Positions 25,830 through 34,610 of a stretch of DNA of 64,000 nt are shown piece after piece; the first letter of the stretch is position 1, and every line of letters begins with the position of its first letter. A program made the position numbers and the translations under genes. Under the pieces are notes generated by a model. The model did no database searches and was not told where the DNA came from. It saw nothing but the letters and a program-made list of their open reading frames with translations. Origin of the DNA: Clostridium sartagoforme (GTDB lineage Bacteria > Bacillota > Clostridia > Clostridiales > Clostridiaceae); the NCBI RefSeq assembly GCF_004794105.1, contig NZ_SRYR01000002.1, positions 124,001 to 188,000 on the forward strand, in the 5' to 3' direction.

Positions 25830-27077
25830 TTGGGAGCTTTTAATGAGATTTTACTTAAAATAAAGGAGTATTTTAAAGAGTTATACAACGAAATAAGGAG
25901 CTTATCCTTTAATGAGTTAAAAGACTTCATATATAAAAGAAGACTTTTTCTAATTTTAGTTTTATTAATATTTATATTAATAGGATTTAGCTTTGGAAGT
26001 TACAAATCTTCTAAAAATATAGTTCTCAAGAACCTACAGATAGCTTTAAAGGAAGATAAGCCAGGGAAAATTTATAAAAAAATTAGAGTGGATGGTAAAA
26101 AAATTAAGAAAGAAGATTTAAAACCTTTAACAGAGTATTATTCTGAAAATAAAAATCAGGCTATTAATATAGCAAAGGACTTAAAAACTAAGGATAATAG
26201 TGGATTTTTTAAATTAGTAAATAAAGAAATATTATTTAGTGATAATTACACCATAGAGATAGAACCTATTGCAGTTAAGGTAAATACAAACTTTGAAAAT
26301 ACAAAAGTATATATAAATAATAATGAAATTGCATCTACAAATATAAAAAGAGGTTTAATTCCAGGGAAATACAGTATTAAAGGACAACTAGAAACTAAAT
26401 ATGGTTTAGTTAGTGAAGAAAAAGAAGTATTTATCATGGAAAATAAAGAAATTGATTTAGATATGCAGGCTATAAATATAAGCATTACGTCAAATTTTAA
26501 TGATGCAGATGTAATTATTAATGATAAAGAAATAAATAAGAAGGTTGAAGAGCTTAAAAATTATGGCCCAATTCCTTTAGGTCAAGATATAGAAATTCAA
26601 TTAAAAAGAGATTTTCCTTGGGGGACAGTACTAAGTGATAAGGTTAAAGTAGGTGATGTTCCTAATATTAACATAAATATTAATATGGCTAATGATAAGC
26701 TAATTGAAGATATTGAAGCTACAATAAATAATTTTTATAGTAGTACATTTAATGCTTTAAATAATGGGGATTTCAAATTAATAGAAAACTCTAAAGAAGA
26801 TGCTAAAGGTAAGATATACGATAGCATAAAAAGGGAGAGTTTATTCTTAAAAAATAATTATGAACTAAATGAACTGAAAACTGAGATTAAGAGTAGTGAG
26901 TTCTTTTATGAGAATGGAGTTTATAAAGGAAATATAGTGGTTAATTTAAATTATCATATAAGCAAAAAACTTATACCTTTTATAGATAAAAATGTTGAAG
27001 AGATGTTTTTAACTAGCATGGAATACAATGACGGAAGCTGGGAAGTTATAGATGTGCAAAAGTTTAATTTAGAGTAG
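25830..27077 (+). CDS. Membrane-anchored TcaA-like extracytoplasmic protein
   Basis: A 415-residue protein: about 38 cytoplasmic residues, one transmembrane helix (RRLFLILVLLIFILIGFSFG), then a long extracellular part. It has repeated beta-rich segments (KVYINNNEI, DVIINDKEI) and a C-terminal NTF2-like region (IEATINNFYSSTFNALNNGDF). This resembles TcaA and YvbJ, cell-envelope proteins linked to glycopeptide tolerance, but without the N-terminal zinc ribbon usual there. The start is TTG at 25830 behind GGGTGAGG. It precedes a murein hydrolase by 9 nt, supporting an envelope role. Moderate confidence in family. Confidence 0.6.
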   Translation: MGAFNEILLKIKEYFKELYNEIRSLSFNELKDFIYKRRLFLILVLLIFILIGFSFGSYKSSKNIVLKNLQIALKEDKPGKIYKKIRVDGKKIKKEDLKPLTEYYSENKNQAINIAKDLKTKDNSGFFKLVNKEILFSDNYTIEIEPIAVKVNTNFENTKVYINNNEIASTNIKRGLIPGKYSIKGQLETKYGLVSEEKEVFIMENKEIDLDMQAINISITSNFNDADVIINDKEINKKVEELKNYGPIPLGQDIEIQLKRDFPWGTVLSDKVKVGDVPNINININMANDKLIEDIEATINNFYSSTFNALNNGDFKLIENSKEDAKGKIYDSIKRESLFLKNNYELNELKTEIKSSEFFYENGVYKGNIVVNLNYHISKKLIPFIDKNVEEMFLTSMEYNDGSWEVIDVQKFNLE

Positions 27078-27086
27078 GAGGCAATT

Positions 27087-28427
27087 ATGAGTAAAAGAGT
27101 TAGGACATTAAGTTTAACAATTGCAATGATTTTTTCTTTTAACATGGTAGTAATGGCTGAAAGTAGCTCATCAATTCAAGATAAGATTGAAAATAATAAT
27201 AATCAGATTGAAGATCTTGAAAATGAAAAAGATAAGATAAACGGCGAAATAGATGAACAAAACTCAGCTCTTGAAGGTATTATGAATCAAATAAATGAAA
27301 AAAGTAAGGATTTAGATGCGGCTAAAGCTGATGTAGATAGTTATCAAAGAAAAATAGATGATTTCCAAGGGAAAATAGATTCTCTTAACAGTGAGATAGT
27401 TAGTTCTCAAAATGCTATTCAAGATAAGGAAGCAATAATTGAAGAAAAGAAACAAGAAGAAGAACAAATACAAGCTAATATAGGAACTAGACTTAGAAGT
27501 TACTATAAAATAGATATTGCCACTACATATTTATATTTAATTCTAAAGAGCGGAAATATATTTGAATTGTTTAATAATCTACAAAATGTTTTTAGAATGA
27601 TCAATTACGATAGAGAGTTAATTAATAGAGCTACTAATATTCAAAAAGAAATGGAAGAAGAAAAAAATAAAATTGCTGAAGAATTAAAAATTATCGAAGA
27701 AAGTAAAAATGAAATTGTAGCTAAACAAGATGAATTAAAAGATGCTCAAAAGGAATACATAGCAAAACAAGAATACCATCAAAGTAAAATGAATGAGCTT
27801 CAAGCACTAGAAAATGATAAGACCAATGTATTAGCATCATTAAGTGATAAAGAAAAAGAGCTTGCTCATGAAATAGGAGAGTTAACTGTCTATAATCAGG
27901 CGTTACAACAAGAACTAGAAAATATATTGGCAGATATAAATAATGGTAACTCATCAGGTGGTTCTTCTGGTGGCTCATCAGGAGGATCATCGGAAGGAGA
28001 TGGAGGTTCTAGTGGAGGAAGTGGTATTCCAGGAGATCCAAGTACTGAAACATTTTTAAGACCAGGATATGGAATAGTTACAGACCCTTACGGACCTAGA
28101 ACAAATCCTGTTACAGGAGCAGCTGGATTCCATACAGGAGTTGATTTAGGTGATTCTTATGGATCACCGGTAGCAGCGGCTAAAAGTGGGGTAGTTGTTT
28201 ACTCAGGATGGTTTTCTGATTATGGTCAAACAGTAATAATAGACCATGGCGGTGGAGTACAAACTTTATATGCACATAATAGTGCATTATTAGTATCTGT
28301 TGGACAAACTGTAGCAAGAGGAGAAACTATAGCTCATGTTGGATCTACAGGAATGAGTACAGGCCCTCATATACATTGGGAGATAAGAATAAACGGACAA
28401 CACACAAGCCCAATGCCGTACGTGTAG
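27087..28427 (+). CDS. Secreted coiled-coil M23 peptidoglycan hydrolase
   Basis: A 446-residue secreted protein: signal peptide (about 1-25, LTIAMIFSFNMVVMAES), two long coiled-coil stretches (about 30-110 and 190-285) as in PcsB/CwlO-like hydrolases, then a Gly/Ser linker with SSGG repeats. The C-terminal LytM/M23 zinc endopeptidase carries the ligands HTGVDLG and HIHWEI, plus the active-site His in LYAHN. The coiled coil in such enzymes is often held inactive until FtsEX or a partner engages it. AGGAGG precedes the ATG. It is the last gene of its operon, followed by the hairpin module and terminator. Confidence 0.9.
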   Translation: MSKRVRTLSLTIAMIFSFNMVVMAESSSSIQDKIENNNNQIEDLENEKDKINGEIDEQNSALEGIMNQINEKSKDLDAAKADVDSYQRKIDDFQGKIDSLNSEIVSSQNAIQDKEAIIEEKKQEEEQIQANIGTRLRSYYKIDIATTYLYLILKSGNIFELFNNLQNVFRMINYDRELINRATNIQKEMEEEKNKIAEELKIIEESKNEIVAKQDELKDAQKEYIAKQEYHQSKMNELQALENDKTNVLASLSDKEKELAHEIGELTVYNQALQQELENILADINNGNSSGGSSGGSSGGSSEGDGGSSGGSGIPGDPSTETFLRPGYGIVTDPYGPRTNPVTGAAGFHTGVDLGDSYGSPVAAAKSGVVVYSGWFSDYGQTVIIDHGGGVQTLYAHNSALLVSVGQTVARGETIAHVGSTGMSTGPHIHWEIRINGQHTSPMPYV

Positions 28428-28430
28428 TTA

Positions 28431-28530
28431 TATTTATCTAAGACTTGTTACTATATTATGCTTAGTCTCCGTCGCATGCGCTCCAAGTCGACGTTACGCA
28501 GAATATAGTAACAAGTCTAGTGAATAAATA
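28431..28530 (+). repeat. Operon-end hairpin module, copy 1
   Basis: AGACTTGTTACTATATT (28441-28457) pairs perfectly with 28502-28518, and TATTTAT/ATAAATA extends the stem outward. The loop contains GTCTCCGTCGCATGCGCTCC then AAGTCGACGTTACGCAG, nearly the same as in copy 2. A terminator follows after about 42 nt. Confidence 0.7.
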
Positions 28531-28560
28531 TGATTATTAGATTCCTGGACACTAAAGGAG

Positions 28561-28589
28561 GAAACTCAGCGAGCTGAGTTTCTTTTTTT
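28561..28589 (+). terminator. Terminator of the murein hydrolase operon
   Basis: GAAACTCAG-CGAG-CTGAGTTTC followed by seven T. Confidence 0.85.
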
Positions 28590-28592
28590 ATT

Positions 28593-28650
28593 GTAATTTG
28601 GGACAAATTACTTCGGAAATTGTTAATTGATAATTGTTAAATGTTAATTG
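28593..28650 (+). repeat. GTAATTTG palindrome with TTAATTG tail
   Basis: GTAATTTG-GGA-CAAATTAC (28593-28611) followed by AT-rich TTAATTG/TTAAATG units. The same arrangement occurs at 23976-23994, 41143-41200 and 43534-43595, always in plus orientation. Confidence 0.55.
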
Positions 28651-28772
28651 TCATGGCTTTGGTATAAAAAATGAAGATTTATGAAATTTTTATTAGTGAA
28701 AATAGCTTTGTATTAATAAATATAAGCAAAAAGTATTGTTTTCAGAATATTTAAATAAATAAAATAATTATA

Positions 28773-28827
28773 TTGACAGCCAATCTGGAAAATGTTTACA
28801 ATTAAGATGAAAGTAAACACTTACATA
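28773..28827 (+). promoter_or_regulatory. Promoter and putative TetR operator of the KASIII-Liv operon
   Basis: TTGACA (28773-28778), 18-bp spacer, TACAAT (28797-28802). Downstream lies TGAAAGTAAACACTTACATA (28808-28827), whose core GTAAACACTTAC is a near-palindrome. Almost the same sequence lies in the fabG promoter at 37569-37587. Confidence 0.7.
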
Positions 28828-28853
28828 CTAAAAAATATGGGAGGTAGGTCAAT

Positions 28854-29873
28854 ATGGTTAATGTTGGAGTAGTGGGGTTAGGATTGTATGTGCCAGAGAA
28901 TAAAATGACAGCAAAAGAAATTTCAGAAGCAACTAATGGAATTTGGAGTGAGGATGCAATAATAAATAAATTAGGAATAGTAGAAAAGACTATACCTGGA
29001 GATGATGATGGCACTCAAGAAATGGGGGTTAGAGCAGCCTTAGAAGCATTAAAGGATGCTAATATGAAACCAGAAGAATTGGATGTAATTATATGTATGG
29101 GTGAGGAGTGGAAGGAGTATCCACTAACTACATCAGCTTTGTATATTCAGGGGAAAATCGGAGCTATAAATGCATGGGGAATAGATGTACAAAATAGATG
29201 CTGCACTACAGTTTCAGCTATAAAAATGGCTAAGGATATGATAGTTGCAGATGAAGATATAAATACAATTATGGTAGTTGGTGGTTATAGAAATGGAGAT
29301 TTCGTAGATTATAAGGATCATAACATGTCTATGATGTTCAACCTATCGGCTGGAGGTGGAGCCATAATTTTAAAGAAGAATGCAAATAAAAATCTTGTTT
29401 TAGGTTCTCATATAAAAGCAAATGGAGATTTTTCTAGAGATGCAGGAGTTGAAATAGGGGGGATTATAAATCCTTTCAATAAAGATAATGTTGAAGAGGG
29501 ATATAAATCTTTAAGGCTTATGAATGCAAAACATATGAAAGATGGACTTAATGCCATTTCAATGCCTAATTGGTTTGAATGTATTGATAAATCATTAGAA
29601 AAATCAGGGTTAAAAAGAGAAGATATAGACTATTTAGCTGTATTACATTTCAAAAAGTCTATGCATGATTATATGTTGAAAGAATTAGGGCTAAATGAAG
29701 ATCAAGCAATTTACTTATCAGATTATGGGCATATGGGACAAGTAGATCAAATACTTTCATTAAAGCTTGCATTAGAAGCAGGAAAGGTAAAGGATGGTTC
29801 CGTAGTTCTAATGATAGCAGCTGGAATAGGATATGTATGGTCTGCTAATGTTGTGAAATGGGGAGAGTGTTAA
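28854..29873 (+). CDS. KASIII/thiolase-like condensing enzyme
   Basis: A 339-residue thiolase-fold protein of the FabH/HMG-CoA-synthase-like group. The nucleophilic Cys is in QNRCCTTVSAIK (near residue 116) and the first catalytic His in LAVLHFKKS. The position of the FabH Asn is occupied by YGHMGQVD, so the Cys-His-Asn triad is altered. It is therefore unlikely to be housekeeping FabH; acyl-CoA condensation or thiolytic/beta-keto cleavage is more plausible. It is the first gene of an operon with a Liv-type transporter starting 3 nt later, an unusual pairing. GGGAGGT precedes the ATG. Confidence 0.8.
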   Translation: MVNVGVVGLGLYVPENKMTAKEISEATNGIWSEDAIINKLGIVEKTIPGDDDGTQEMGVRAALEALKDANMKPEELDVIICMGEEWKEYPLTTSALYIQGKIGAINAWGIDVQNRCCTTVSAIKMAKDMIVADEDINTIMVVGGYRNGDFVDYKDHNMSMMFNLSAGGGAIILKKNANKNLVLGSHIKANGDFSRDAGVEIGGIINPFNKDNVEEGYKSLRLMNAKHMKDGLNAISMPNWFECIDKSLEKSGLKREDIDYLAVLHFKKSMHDYMLKELGLNEDQAIYLSDYGHMGQVDQILSLKLALEAGKVKDGSVVLMIAAGIGYVWSANVVKWGEC

Positions 29874-29876
29874 CCT

Positions 29877-30752
29877 ATGGATACATTTTTTCAAATATTA
29901 TTTAGTAGTTTAGAAACAGGAAGCGTATATGCACTAGCAGCCCTTGGAATAATAATAATTTTTAGAACCTCTAGAACAACTAACTTTGCTCAAGGTTCAA
30001 TAGGAATGTTTAATGCCTTTGTTGCCACTTTTGGATTAATTAAGTTAGGGCTTCCTGCTTGGGGAGCTGCATTAGTAGGAATGGTAGCAGCCTTTCTATC
30101 AGGAGTATTAGTAGATTTAGTGATAATTAGAAAAGCAAAGAAATCATCTCCAGTAGCAAAGCAAATTATAACATTTGGAGTAATAATGCTTTTTCTAGGA
30201 GTAGCACCAATGATATTTGGATCAACTCCTTTAAATTTCCCTAAGTTTATAGAGACTGGAGCAATTGATATATTTGGAGCATCAATTTCTTATAATGCTT
30301 TATTAAATATAACAGTTGGGTTAATTATAATGGGAATATTATTTTATTTTTTACAAAATACAAAATGGGGTTTAGCAGTTAGAGTTACATCTTCTAATGA
30401 AGAAACTGCAAGACTTATGGGTGTTCCAACATCTCTTGTAACAATGGGAGCCTGGGCAATTGCAGCAGCTCTTGGAACATTATCAGCACTGATGTTGGCA
30501 CCTGCCATTACTGTAAATGTATCTATGATGGACAATGTTCAAACAAATGCTTTAATAGCTTGTGTTCTAGGTGGATTCCAAACATTCTATGGACCAGTTA
30601 TAGGAGCTTATATAATTGGACTGGGAAGAAATGTATTAATATACTATGTTTCATCTACATGGGGAGAGCCCTTACTATTTACATTAATCTTATTATTTAT
30701 AGTATTAAGACCAAACGGAATAATAGGAAAGAAAATAATTAAGAAGGTATAG
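29877..30752 (+). CDS. livH: Liv-type ABC transporter permease LivH
   Basis: A 291-residue membrane subunit of a branched-chain-amino-acid-type (HAAT) ABC importer. The N-terminal GSVYALAALGIIIIFRTSRT and the EAA-like segment ARLMGVPTSLVTMGAWAIAA are typical. About eight helices. The gene starts 3 nt after the KASIII-like gene. HAAT importers also carry aromatic acids, short fatty-acid-like compounds and amides; with this operon the cargo may be an organic acid rather than Leu/Ile/Val. Confidence 0.92.
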   Translation: MDTFFQILFSSLETGSVYALAALGIIIIFRTSRTTNFAQGSIGMFNAFVATFGLIKLGLPAWGAALVGMVAAFLSGVLVDLVIIRKAKKSSPVAKQIITFGVIMLFLGVAPMIFGSTPLNFPKFIETGAIDIFGASISYNALLNITVGLIIMGILFYFLQNTKWGLAVRVTSSNEETARLMGVPTSLVTMGAWAIAAALGTLSALMLAPAITVNVSMMDNVQTNALIACVLGGFQTFYGPVIGAYIIGLGRNVLIYYVSSTWGEPLLFTLILLFIVLRPNGIIGKKIIKKV

Positions 30753-30763
30753 GAGGAATATAG

Positions 30764-31774
30764 ATGAAAAAGATTATGGAACAAAGATATAGTAAATATA
30801 TTTTGCTTGGAATAGTACTATCTTTATTTCCTCTGCTTCAACAAGTAGGTGTTATAAAAAGTTCAACAATAACAACCTTTGGAACTATATTGTTTTACGC
30901 AATAGTTGCAATTGGGTTAAATGTATTATTAGGGTATTCTGGCCTAATATCCTTAGGGACAGCAGGATTTATGGGGCTTGGAGCATATATATCAGCTTAT
31001 TTAACTGAAGATTTAGGAGTACCATTTATAGTATCTCTAGTTATATCTATAGCAGTACCGCTTATAATTGGAGTGCTTGTTGGATTAGTTTCCTTAAGGA
31101 TATCAGGAATGTATCTAGCTATTGCAACCTTAGCAGTAGCTGAAATTTTGAAAAAGATATTTGTTGAATTTGATGCAATTACAGGTGGATTCTCAGGGAA
31201 GAGGGGAGGATATCCATCCTTCTTTGGACTTGAGCTAGGAAGAGATACAACCTTTATATTCATAGTAATTCTATTAGTAATTGTAATGATACTTACAGAT
31301 AATTTTATTAATTCCTCAACAGGAAGAGCATTATTAACTATGAGAGTAAGTGAAGCAGCAGCACAAGCTATGGGAATCAACTTACTAAAATATAAGCTTA
31401 CAGCCTTTGCACTTGCAACAAGTTATGCAGCTTTAGGTGGAGTTTTATATGTACACTTTATAAGATTTTCTTATCCAGCTACTTGGAATTTACTTCTATC
31501 ACTACAAATATTAGCAGTAATAGTTATTGGAGGAGTTAGAACTATATCAGGTCCAATTATAGGATCAATAATAGTATTTGGTGTTCCAGATATTATATTA
31601 AAGCAATTACCAGTAATAGGCGCAATAGATGGCCTAGCATATATATTTACAGGAATATTAATAATACTTGTAATTCTATTCTATCCAAATGGGTTAATTT
31701 ATATAGGTCACGACATAAAGAAGTATTTTAAGAAAAAGAAGGTGAAAGTAAATGAGCTTAATACAAACACTTAA
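30764..31774 (+). CDS. livM: Liv-type ABC transporter permease LivM
   Basis: The 336-residue second permease of the importer. Marks are GLNVLLGYSGLISLGTAGF near residue 52, VSLRISGMYLAIATLA, the EAA-like segment ISEAAAQAMGIN (here VSEAAAQAMGIN) and the end LFYPNGLI. The C-terminus is Lys-rich and extends 23 nt into the ATG region of livG. GGAGGAATA precedes the ATG. It pairs with LivH to form the membrane pore. Confidence 0.93.
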   Translation: MKKIMEQRYSKYILLGIVLSLFPLLQQVGVIKSSTITTFGTILFYAIVAIGLNVLLGYSGLISLGTAGFMGLGAYISAYLTEDLGVPFIVSLVISIAVPLIIGVLVGLVSLRISGMYLAIATLAVAEILKKIFVEFDAITGGFSGKRGGYPSFFGLELGRDTTFIFIVILLVIVMILTDNFINSSTGRALLTMRVSEAAAQAMGINLLKYKLTAFALATSYAALGGVLYVHFIRFSYPATWNLLLSLQILAVIVIGGVRTISGPIIGSIIVFGVPDIILKQLPVIGAIDGLAYIFTGILIILVILFYPNGLIYIGHDIKKYFKKKKVKVNELNTNT

Positions 31775-32540
31775 GATAGAAGATCTATCTATAGCTTTTG
31801 GAGGCTTAAAGGCTGTTGATAATTTAAGCTTTCATATTAATGAAGGCGAAATATATGGATTAATTGGGCCAAATGGAGCTGGTAAAACAACAGTATTTAA
31901 TTGTATTACTCAATTCTATAAACCTGATAAAGGAAAAGTTATATTTAAAACTATTAATAATGAAGAAGTTAATTTAGTAGAAAAAGAAACTCATAATATT
32001 ATAAAGTTAGGATTAGTAAGAACCTTTCAAAATGTTGAATTAATTAAAGATCTAACCTTAGTTGAAAATTTACTTATAGGGGCTCATATTTCATATAAGA
32101 GTGGACTTTTTGCTAATGCTTTTAGGACAAGAAAAGCAAGAAGAGAGGAAGAAGAAAATATAGGCAAGGCTGAAGGAATATTAAGGTTTTTAGGAATAGA
32201 AAATAAAAAGCATGAACTTGCAGGTGGACAACCATATGGAGTTCTGAAAAAAATTGAGCTTGGTAGAACACTTATGAGTAATCCAAAACTAATTATTTTA
32301 GATGAGCCTGCAGCAGGATTAAATGATACTGAGACGCTTGAATTATCTAAACTTATTAAAGGTATAAGAGATGAGTATAAATGTAATATTTTATTAGTTG
32401 AGCATGATATGAGACTAGTTATGGATATCTGCGATAGAATATGTGCAATATCTTTTGGTAGGAAACTAGCAGAAGGTACGCCAAAAGAAATTCAGTCTAA
32501 CAAAGATGTTCAAGAGGCTTATTTAGGAAAGGAGGAGTAA
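31752..32540 (+). CDS. livG: Liv-type ABC transporter ATPase LivG
   Basis: The 262-residue first ATPase: Walker A GPNGAGKTT, Walker B LIILDEPAAGLND and the LivG-specific insert before the signature. The signature region reads AGGQPYGVLKKIELGRTLM, a degenerate LSGGQ as usual for LivG. It overlaps livM by 23 nt; AAGGTGAAA provides the ribosome site inside livM. livF starts 1 nt after the stop. Confidence 0.93.
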   Translation: MSLIQTLKIEDLSIAFGGLKAVDNLSFHINEGEIYGLIGPNGAGKTTVFNCITQFYKPDKGKVIFKTINNEEVNLVEKETHNIIKLGLVRTFQNVELIKDLTLVENLLIGAHISYKSGLFANAFRTRKARREEEENIGKAEGILRFLGIENKKHELAGGQPYGVLKKIELGRTLMSNPKLIILDEPAAGLNDTETLELSKLIKGIRDEYKCNILLVEHDMRLVMDICDRICAISFGRKLAEGTPKEIQSNKDVQEAYLGKEE

Positions 32541-32541
32541 G

Positions 32542-33258
32542 ATGAGTAATACAATTTTAAAATTAGATAATCTTACTGTTTCTTATGGCAGTATAAAGGC
32601 TTTAAAGGGGATAAATATACAAGTTAGAGAAGGTGAAATAGTTGCTCTATTAGGGGCCAATGGTGCCGGTAAAACAACAACTTTAAAATCACTTTCAGGA
32701 ATTGTACCAATAGAAAAAGGTAGTATAGATTTCTTTGGAAAAGATATTGCTAATTTAGCACCAGAAAAAATAACTTCTTTAGGAATAGTTCAATCACCAG
32801 AAGGTAGACAAATATTTCCTGATATAACAGTAGAAGAAAACTTAAGAATTGGTGCCTTTACAATAAAAAGTAGAAAACAAATTGCTAAAAACTTTGAAAG
32901 AGTGTATAAGTACTTTCCTATTCTATTAGAAAGAAAAAAGCAATTAGCAGGAACCTTGAGCGGTGGAGAACAGCAGATGTTAGCAATTGCAAGAGCTTTA
33001 ATGGTAAGTCCTAAGGTACTTCTTTTAGATGAACCATCATTAGGGTTAGCTCCACTTATAGTTAAAGCTATATTTGAAATAGTAAAAGAAATTAATTCAG
33101 AGGGAACTACAGTTTTAATTATAGAACAAAATGCTCTTCAAACTTTAAAGATTGCTGATTATGGATATGTACTTGAAGTTGGAGAAGTTAGTATGGAGGG
33201 CAAAGCTAGTGAGTTAATTCAAGATAAGAGATTATTAGAAGCTTATCTTGGTGGTTAA
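32542..33258 (+). CDS. livF: Liv-type ABC transporter ATPase LivF
   Basis: The 238-residue second ATPase: Walker A GANGAGKTT, the LivF-typical GIVQSPEGRQIFPDITVEEN, signature LSGGEQQMLAIARAL and Walker B VLLLDEPSLGLAP. AAAGGAGGAG precedes the ATG. It forms a heterodimer with LivG. The substrate-binding protein gene follows after 57 nt. Confidence 0.95.
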   Translation: MSNTILKLDNLTVSYGSIKALKGINIQVREGEIVALLGANGAGKTTTLKSLSGIVPIEKGSIDFFGKDIANLAPEKITSLGIVQSPEGRQIFPDITVEENLRIGAFTIKSRKQIAKNFERVYKYFPILLERKKQLAGTLSGGEQQMLAIARALMVSPKVLLLDEPSLGLAPLIVKAIFEIVKEINSEGTTVLIIEQNALQTLKIADYGYVLEVGEVSMEGKASELIQDKRLLEAYLGG

Positions 33259-33315
33259 AATGTTTCCAATAGTAAAATTAGTATTTATAAAAAAATAAAA
33301 TTTGGAGGGAAATTT

Positions 33316-34530
33316 ATGAGAAAGAAAATCGCGTTACTTTTAGCTTCACTTACTCTAACTATGGCCTTTGCAGGATGCGGAAAAACAGAAGAAGCAGCAC
33401 AAGGTGTTACTGAAACTACTATAAAGGTTGGTAACAGTGTTTCAACATCAGGAGCTTTTGCTCCAGTAGGAGTACCATTTAAAGCTGGTATAGAAGCATA
33501 TTTTAAAATGATAAATGAATCAGGTGGGGTAAACGGAAGAACAATTGAATATATTCACCAAGATGATGAATTTAACCCTGAGAAGGGTAAGGCTGTACTA
33601 GACAAGTTAGTAAATGATGATAAAGTATTTGCTATAGTTGGACACTTTGGAACTCCAGTAGTAGGAGCAACATTAGATGATCTTAAGGAAATAGGAATAC
33701 CATCAGTTTATTTTGCAACAGGTACAGGAATATTATATAACGAAAATGCAGCAAAGGGCGAAGGGGATAATATCTTCCCAGTTCAACCTGTATATCCTAT
33801 GGAAGGACGTATTATGACAGCATGGGCGAAAGGAGAATTTAAAGCAAATAAGATAGGTGTTATCTACACTAATGATGATGCTGGTAAGGATTTAATTAAA
33901 GGAATAGAAACAGAGGCAAAGAATATTGGAGATGTTGAAGTAATAAGTGAACAAGTAGCTCCAGGAGCAGAAGATGTTTCATCAGCAGTAACAAAGATTA
34001 AGAATGAAGATGTAGATGTTGTTATAATTGCAGGTATTCAAGGAACTTTCCCACAAATAGCTAAGGAATTGGCTAAGCAAGGAAATACTAAACCTGCTAT
34101 CACAACATATGTAAATGTAGATAAAACTATGGTGGAAGCAATTAAGAGTGATGTTGCAGATAAGTACGAAATATATGGTAATGCTTGGGTAGATGTAACT
34201 AAACCAGCAATGGCTGATTTCCAAAAATGGGTTAAGGAAGTTTCAACTGAAGATTTCTCTGGAAATGCCTATGCTATGACTGGATGGATAGCGGCAGACT
34301 TCTTTGTTACAGGAGTAAAAAATGTTGATGGAGAATTGACTTGGGAAAATTATATAGCTGCTATGGAAAAAGAACCAATTGAGAATCCATTTGGAGGAAA
34401 TATAGATTTCTCTGGTGGAAAGAGACTTGGAACTCAAGAGATGTCATTAGCAAAAATGGATTTATCAAGCCCAACAGGATGGAGCCCTTATATTGGATTT
34501 AAGAATATAGATGCTATATTAGGAAATTAA
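33316..34530 (+). CDS. livJ: Liv-type substrate-binding lipoprotein
   Basis: A 404-residue lipoprotein with signal peptide and lipobox (LTLTMAFAGCGKTEE), anchored outside the membrane by the Cys near residue 21. The mature part is a type I periplasmic-binding fold of the LivJ/LivK group: VGNSVSTSGAFAPVGVPFKAGIEAYFKMIN, VNGRTIEYIHQDDEFNPEKG and AIVGHFGTPV. Its ligand pocket decides what the operon imports; identity cannot be read by eye. GGAGGGAA precedes the ATG. A short hairpin repeat follows, so expression of later genes may be reduced. Confidence 0.93.
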   Translation: MRKKIALLLASLTLTMAFAGCGKTEEAAQGVTETTIKVGNSVSTSGAFAPVGVPFKAGIEAYFKMINESGGVNGRTIEYIHQDDEFNPEKGKAVLDKLVNDDKVFAIVGHFGTPVVGATLDDLKEIGIPSVYFATGTGILYNENAAKGEGDNIFPVQPVYPMEGRIMTAWAKGEFKANKIGVIYTNDDAGKDLIKGIETEAKNIGDVEVISEQVAPGAEDVSSAVTKIKNEDVDVVIIAGIQGTFPQIAKELAKQGNTKPAITTYVNVDKTMVEAIKSDVADKYEIYGNAWVDVTKPAMADFQKWVKEVSTEDFSGNAYAMTGWIAADFFVTGVKNVDGELTWENYIAAMEKEPIENPFGGNIDFSGGKRLGTQEMSLAKMDLSSPTGWSPYIGFKNIDAILGN

Positions 34531-34542
34531 TAAGAATTTTAA

Positions 34543-34587
34543 GGTGCTGTCGCATAAGTTAAGATTTGAGATATTTGCGACAGCCCT
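34543..34587 (+). repeat. Short GTGCTGTCGCA hairpin repeat within the operon
   Basis: GCTGTCGCA (34546-34554) and TGCGACAGC (34576-34584) bracket 21 nt. They match the terminal repeats of the MITE-like family, so this is a deletion derivative. It sits between livJ and the CoA-transferase gene and may act as an mRNA processing or attenuating hairpin. Confidence 0.6.
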
Positions 34588-34610
34588 TAAAAATTAATAG
34601 GAGGTTCAAT

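Larger units (their letters stand above)
28428..28853. other. Repeat-rich spacer before the Liv/KASIII operon
   Basis: In order: operon-end hairpin module (28431-28530), terminator (28561-28589), GTAATTTG-GGA-CAAATTAC palindrome with a TTAATTG-rich tail (28593-28650), plain AT-rich DNA, then the promoter and operator of the next operon. No coding region is seen. Confidence 0.6.
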
